Shown here in pieces: positions 61,227 through 64,000 of a DNA stretch of 64,000 nt. Within the stretch, counting starts at the first letter, position 1, and each line of letters begins with the position of its first letter. Origin of the DNA: an uncultured Bacteroidia bacterium (GTDB taxonomy: Bacteria > Bacteroidota > Bacteroidia > Bacteroidales > UBA932). Under the pieces are notes generated by a model. The model was not told the DNA's origin. It made no database searches and saw nothing but the letters and a program-made list of their open reading frames with translations. The position numbers and the translations under genes were made by a program. The stretch is from the NCBI GenBank assembly GCA_902785065.1, contig CACZXH010000010.1, positions 24,052 through 88,051 on the forward strand, read 5' to 3'.

Positions 61227-61877
61227 GTGAACGCGTTCCTGGAAAAGGTAGGCGTCTCCATCGCCTCCCGCCTCGGAATCACGGCCGCAATCGCTGCGAT
61301 TGCGGCCGCGCTTCTGGGTGGCGGTTACTGGTGGGTCAAGTCCCAGGCGCCCCGCGATACGGTCAAAGCGAAGGAAACCGGCCTCAAGCTGGACGTGGAA
61401 GAACTCAGTTTCTACGGCTACAAGGACAGCCTGGTGACCGGCAAGGTGTACCGCCCCTCCGGAATCCTCGAGGAAAAGCTTCCCGTCATCATCTACTGCC
61501 AGGACAAGTCCTATGGAGAGAGCTGGTGCCGTTCCCTCGCCGGGACCGGCGCCTTGGCCTACTGCTTCGACTTCAAAGGAGATGGCGAAAAGGCCCGCGC
61601 CAAGGATCTGGAAGCCGTCCTGAAGGGCATCCGGAACCTCCGCCATGCGGATCCGGACAAAGTCTATCTCATGGGTGAGGCGAACGGCTGCCTCACGGCC
61701 AGCACCGTCGCCTTCGACAACCCCAAGAAGATCAAGGGGCTCATTCTCGTCTCCCCCGGCTTCAACCCGCTGGAAATCAGCCGGAAAGCTAAGCGCTATG
61801 ACGGCACCATCCTCGTCGTGGACGACGCCCGGGGCCGCAAGGCCAACCTCGCCGAAATCGAGGATTTCATCGACTGA
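61227..61877 (+). CDS. Alpha/beta-hydrolase-fold protein lacking the nucleophile Ser
   Basis: The 216-residue protein has an N-terminal membrane helix (about 14-37) and an alpha/beta-hydrolase core: LPVIIYCQDKSYG, ALAYCFDFKGDGE, VYLMGEANGCLTA and GLILVSPGFNPL, then ILVVDDARG. The elbow that should be GxSxG reads GEANG (150-154), with Ala152 in place of Ser. It is thus probably inactive as a hydrolase, or uses another residue. The start is GTG 61227. It probably shares a transcript with gpmA and may be a structural or binding protein. Confidence 0.72.
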   Translation: MNAFLEKVGVSIASRLGITAAIAAIAAALLGGGYWWVKSQAPRDTVKAKETGLKLDVEELSFYGYKDSLVTGKVYRPSGILEEKLPVIIYCQDKSYGESWCRSLAGTGALAYCFDFKGDGEKARAKDLEAVLKGIRNLRHADPDKVYLMGEANGCLTASTVAFDNPKKIKGLILVSPGFNPLEISRKAKRYDGTILVVDDARGRKANLAEIEDFID

Positions 61878-61893
61878 TTTCCCTGCTTGTCGC

Positions 61894-61901
61894 TATCTTC
61901 G
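61894..61901 (+). promoter_or_regulatory. -7 promoter element of the YqiA-fusion gene
   Basis: TATCTTCG, one mismatch to consensus, 4 bases before ATG 61906. No obvious -33 box. Confidence 0.45.
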
Positions 61902-61905
61902 CACC

Positions 61906-62895
61906 ATGGAACTGTATGAATATGCCCGGCCGGGGCTGTTTGCCGGCAAGAAGATCATGTATGTCCATGGTTTCGCCTCTTCCGGCGCCAGCGGGACGGT
62001 GGGGCGGATCCGGCTTCTGCTGCCGCAGGCGACTGTGATTGCGCCCGACCTGCCCGTGGACCCGTTCGCGGCCATCGACCTGCTCAAAGAGTTGTGCGCC
62101 AAGGAGCAGCCGGACCTGATCATCGGCACGTCCATGGGCGGGATGTACACGGAGCAGCTGGAGGGATTTGACCGGATCTGTGTCAATCCGGCGCTGCATC
62201 TGGCCGATACCATCCTGAAAAACAACGGTTTAGGCAAGCAGGAGTTCCATTCCACGCGCCAGGACGGCCAGACTTCTTTCATGGTTACAAAAGCTCTCGT
62301 TGAGGACTATCGGACCGTTTCCGACGGCCGTTTTTCCGTCGTTGAACTTGAGCGGGTTTGGGGCCTTTTCGGCACGAAGGATTCGATGGTGAACTGCTTC
62401 GACGAGTTCGCGGAGCATTATCCGCAGGCGATGCATTTCGACGGCGAGCACCAGCTCAACGACCATACGTTCTTATGGGCGTTACTGCCTGTCATCCAAT
62501 GGATTGACGACAAGCAAGAGGGCCGTTCCAAACGCTCCCTCATGGTGGAAATGGACGGTGTCCTCCGGGATGTACGGAACGACCTCCCCATCGGGGAGGC
62601 CTTCAAAGTGTTCCATAAGCTCTCGGAAATGTATGACACCTACATCGTCTGCCGGGAGAATCCGAACAAGCCGGAACTCTGGGGCGAGAACGTGAAATGG
62701 GCCGAGGCCCATATCGGCGTCCCCGCCTGGAACCGGGTCATCGTGGGCAATCATCCCGAACTCCTGATGGGCGACTATCTCCTCACGCGCAAAGGCTGCG
62801 ACGGCTTCATGGGCACAGTCCTCACCTTCGGCGAAGACCCGCTCCGCACTTGGGCGGACGTCGCCACCTTCTTTTCCCGCCTCGGCGGGCAGTGA
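61906..62895 (+). CDS. YqiA/YcfP-like esterase fused to a 5'-nucleotidase-like HAD domain
   Basis: The 329-residue protein joins two domains. Residues about 1-200 form a YqiA/YcfP-like alpha/beta-hydrolase (MYVHGFASSGASG, IIGTSMGGM with Ser76, NDH at 185-187). Residues about 211-320 resemble NT5C-type 5'(3')-deoxyribonucleotidase: MVEMDGVLRDV, YDTYIVCRENPNKPELWGENVKWAE, NHPELLMGDYLL. The HAD nucleophile Asp is Glu215 (VEMDGV instead of DMDGV). The ATG choice agrees with the promoter-like element just before it. The function is not known. Confidence 0.75.
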   Translation: MELYEYARPGLFAGKKIMYVHGFASSGASGTVGRIRLLLPQATVIAPDLPVDPFAAIDLLKELCAKEQPDLIIGTSMGGMYTEQLEGFDRICVNPALHLADTILKNNGLGKQEFHSTRQDGQTSFMVTKALVEDYRTVSDGRFSVVELERVWGLFGTKDSMVNCFDEFAEHYPQAMHFDGEHQLNDHTFLWALLPVIQWIDDKQEGRSKRSLMVEMDGVLRDVRNDLPIGEAFKVFHKLSEMYDTYIVCRENPNKPELWGENVKWAEAHIGVPAWNRVIVGNHPELLMGDYLLTRKGCDGFMGTVLTFGEDPLRTWADVATFFSRLGGQ

Positions 62896-64000
62896 TTATT
62901 CCTTCTTCAATTCAATGGCCGGATTGGTCCGGGCGGCCTTGAGGGTTTGCCAGAGGACGGTGCCGAAGGCGATGGCCAGGGAGATGATAACGGCCACCAC
63001 GAACACCCAGCCGTAGCCTTCCACGCGGTAGGCGAAGCGCTGCAGGTAGAGGTGGGAGGCCCAGATGGCCAGCGGGATACCGATCACGCAGGCGATACCG
63101 GTCAGCACCATGTAGCTGCGGACATTCCGCCAGGTCTCATGCGAGACATCCGAGCCGAAAACCTTCCGCACGGCAATCTGCTTGGTGTTTTCATCGGCGA
63201 AATAGGTGCTCATGGCAAGCAAGCCTAACAATGCAATCAAGACAGATAGTACCGCAAAGAGTTCCACCAGGCGCAGGGTCCGCTTTACAGGTGCCAGCTG
63301 TTTGCGGTTGATGTCTTTGACAAAGCCGTATCGCCACGCGGGCTCCTCCACGCCGGAAGTTTCCAGCCGGAATTCCCGGTAAGCCTGGAGAATCTGATTC
63401 TCGTAGGATTTATCTTCCCCGGTGGTGCCGATGAGCAGGCAATTGGCATAATAGAGTTCTTCGACCCGGGTGACAATGACACCGCCGTTGGGGTTCTGAG
63501 TGCTTTCCGAGGCCGGCCGTGTGGGATAGTCCGCCACCACTCCCCCGATGAACTCCGGCTGCGCACCGTTCATACGGATACGTCGCGGGAAGACGGTCGA
63601 TGTGTCCGATACCGCCGCCGCGTTGAAGGCGGAGCGGCTCATCCACATCGAATGTGTAAGCGGATGACCGAAGTCTTCCTCCACCTCCATGCCGAGCAGC
63701 TGGAAATAGGTGGAATCGCAGACGATGACGGGCATATCGACATGGTGCTCCTCGTCCACTTTGATGCCCATCGTCATGTTGATGAGTCCGGGGATGCCGC
63801 GGCCCACGCCGGCTTTCGTCACAAAAGGCAGCCGTTCCACCTTGTCCTTGAAAAGCCGCATGGCATCATAGTTCTCGGCGGAATACTCGATGTAATAGAG
63901 GTTGTCCGTGGCGGCGTGCATCGGCCTTGTCAACATGTGCCGCATCTGCACCTCCATCACCAGGGCCATCGCGATCAGGAAGACCGAAAGGACGTTCTGG
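62896..64000 (-). CDS. FtsX-like ABC transporter permease, 5' end outside the window
   Basis: The frame is open to the window edge, so the N-terminus is missing. The visible 368 residues show one helix (NVLSVFLIAMALVM), a large MacB-type periplasmic domain (about 20-240), and a C-terminal FtsX domain with three helices (LVELFAVLSVLIALLGLLAMSTYFADENTKQIAVRKVFGS, then ITGIACVIGIPLAIW-like text, FVVAVIISLAIAFGTVLWQTLKAARTNPAIELKKE). The last block is the typical ending of MacB/LolC-related permeases. A full-length protein would have a second set of helices upstream. Confidence 0.87.
   Translation of the reverse strand, partial: QNVLSVFLIAMALVMEVQMRHMLTRPMHAATDNLYYIEYSAENYDAMRLFKDKVERLPFVTKAGVGRGIPGLINMTMGIKVDEEHHVDMPVIVCDSTYFQLLGMEVEEDFGHPLTHSMWMSRSAFNAAAVSDTSTVFPRRIRMNGAQPEFIGGVVADYPTRPASESTQNPNGGVIVTRVEELYYANCLLIGTTGEDKSYENQILQAYREFRLETSGVEEPAWRYGFVKDINRKQLAPVKRTLRLVELFAVLSVLIALLGLLAMSTYFADENTKQIAVRKVFGSDVSHETWRNVRSYMVLTGIACVIGIPLAIWASHLYLQRFAYRVEGYGWVFVVAVIISLAIAFGTVLWQTLKAARTNPAIELKKE

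Overview
The window looks like a piece of a GC-rich Bacteroidota chromosome, most likely order Bacteroidales. The protein families point there: TamL lipoprotein, DUF4249 lipoprotein beside a TonB-dependent receptor, GlsA/GlsB glycine-lipid enzymes, DUF5715, DUF5686, DUF2807 and DUF3467 proteins, SDR-type threonine dehydrogenase, long bifunctional Rel. So do the promoters, which read TTG/TTTG, about 19-21 bases, then TAnnTTTG. The family or genus cannot be settled from the sequence. I found no tRNA, rRNA, CRISPR array, transposase or phage gene. The window is mainly core chromosome.

Layout. 1-748 (+): end of a probable phosphatidylserine synthase gene, then psd. 10927-752 (-): a tight seven-gene run ligA, yihY, rel, Ig-like lipoprotein, outer-membrane protein, ispG, esterase. 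11377-12057 (+): unknown secreted protein, followed by twin hairpins. 12270-15431 (+): psuK, psuG, Nudix hydrolase and an SBF-type transporter with ATGA overlaps. 15490-18206 (+): PPi-type phosphofructokinase (frameshifted) and a GH13 amylase. 18922-18203 (-) and 18985-21096 (+): divergent SpoU-type methyltransferase and tamL. 23522-21084 (-): GNAT protein and rarA. 23719-27019 (+): rlmD, Ca2+ antiporter, mscS. 29403-27053 (-): queA and an acyltransferase. 29404-29877: AT-rich island. 29878-32294 (+): XRE regulator, degenerate DHODH-like protein, cinA. 37723-32319 (-): thioesterase, tatA, tatC, ABC-F ATPase, DUF2807 protein, dipeptidase. 40408-37760 (-): valS. 40531-43326 (+): DUF3467 protein, kdsC, maf, MINPP-like phosphatase.

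The stretch from 43.4 to 52 kb is rich in lipid genes. Divergent tdh and kbl make glycine from threonine. They lie beside gtrA, glsA and glsB, which would N- and O-acylate glycine. After a TlpA-like gene (frameshifted) and a DUF5715 gene comes a second lipid module: CDP-alcohol phosphatidyltransferase, NHxxGxxD acyltransferase and SDR reductase. Then come a DUF5686 outer-membrane protein (52-54.5 kb), a minus-strand run (GH106-tail-like lipoprotein, trmO, prsW, TonB receptor, DUF4249), gpmA, two unusual alpha/beta-hydrolase proteins, and an FtsX-like permease running off the right edge.

Most notable signals: (i) an orphan minus-strand transcription unit at 43384-43551, with a strong promoter, about 115 bases and a terminator, but no gene to serve; (ii) short interspersed repeats that sit inside ispG and form the stop/start junction of two other genes; (iii) many genes whose -7 promoter element lies 4-8 bases before the ATG, predicting leaderless mRNAs; (iv) two single-base frameshifts in otherwise intact genes; (v) several apparent pseudoenzymes or odd fusions. 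None is proven to be a new system; the orphan RNA locus and the glycine-lipid neighbourhood are the best candidates.
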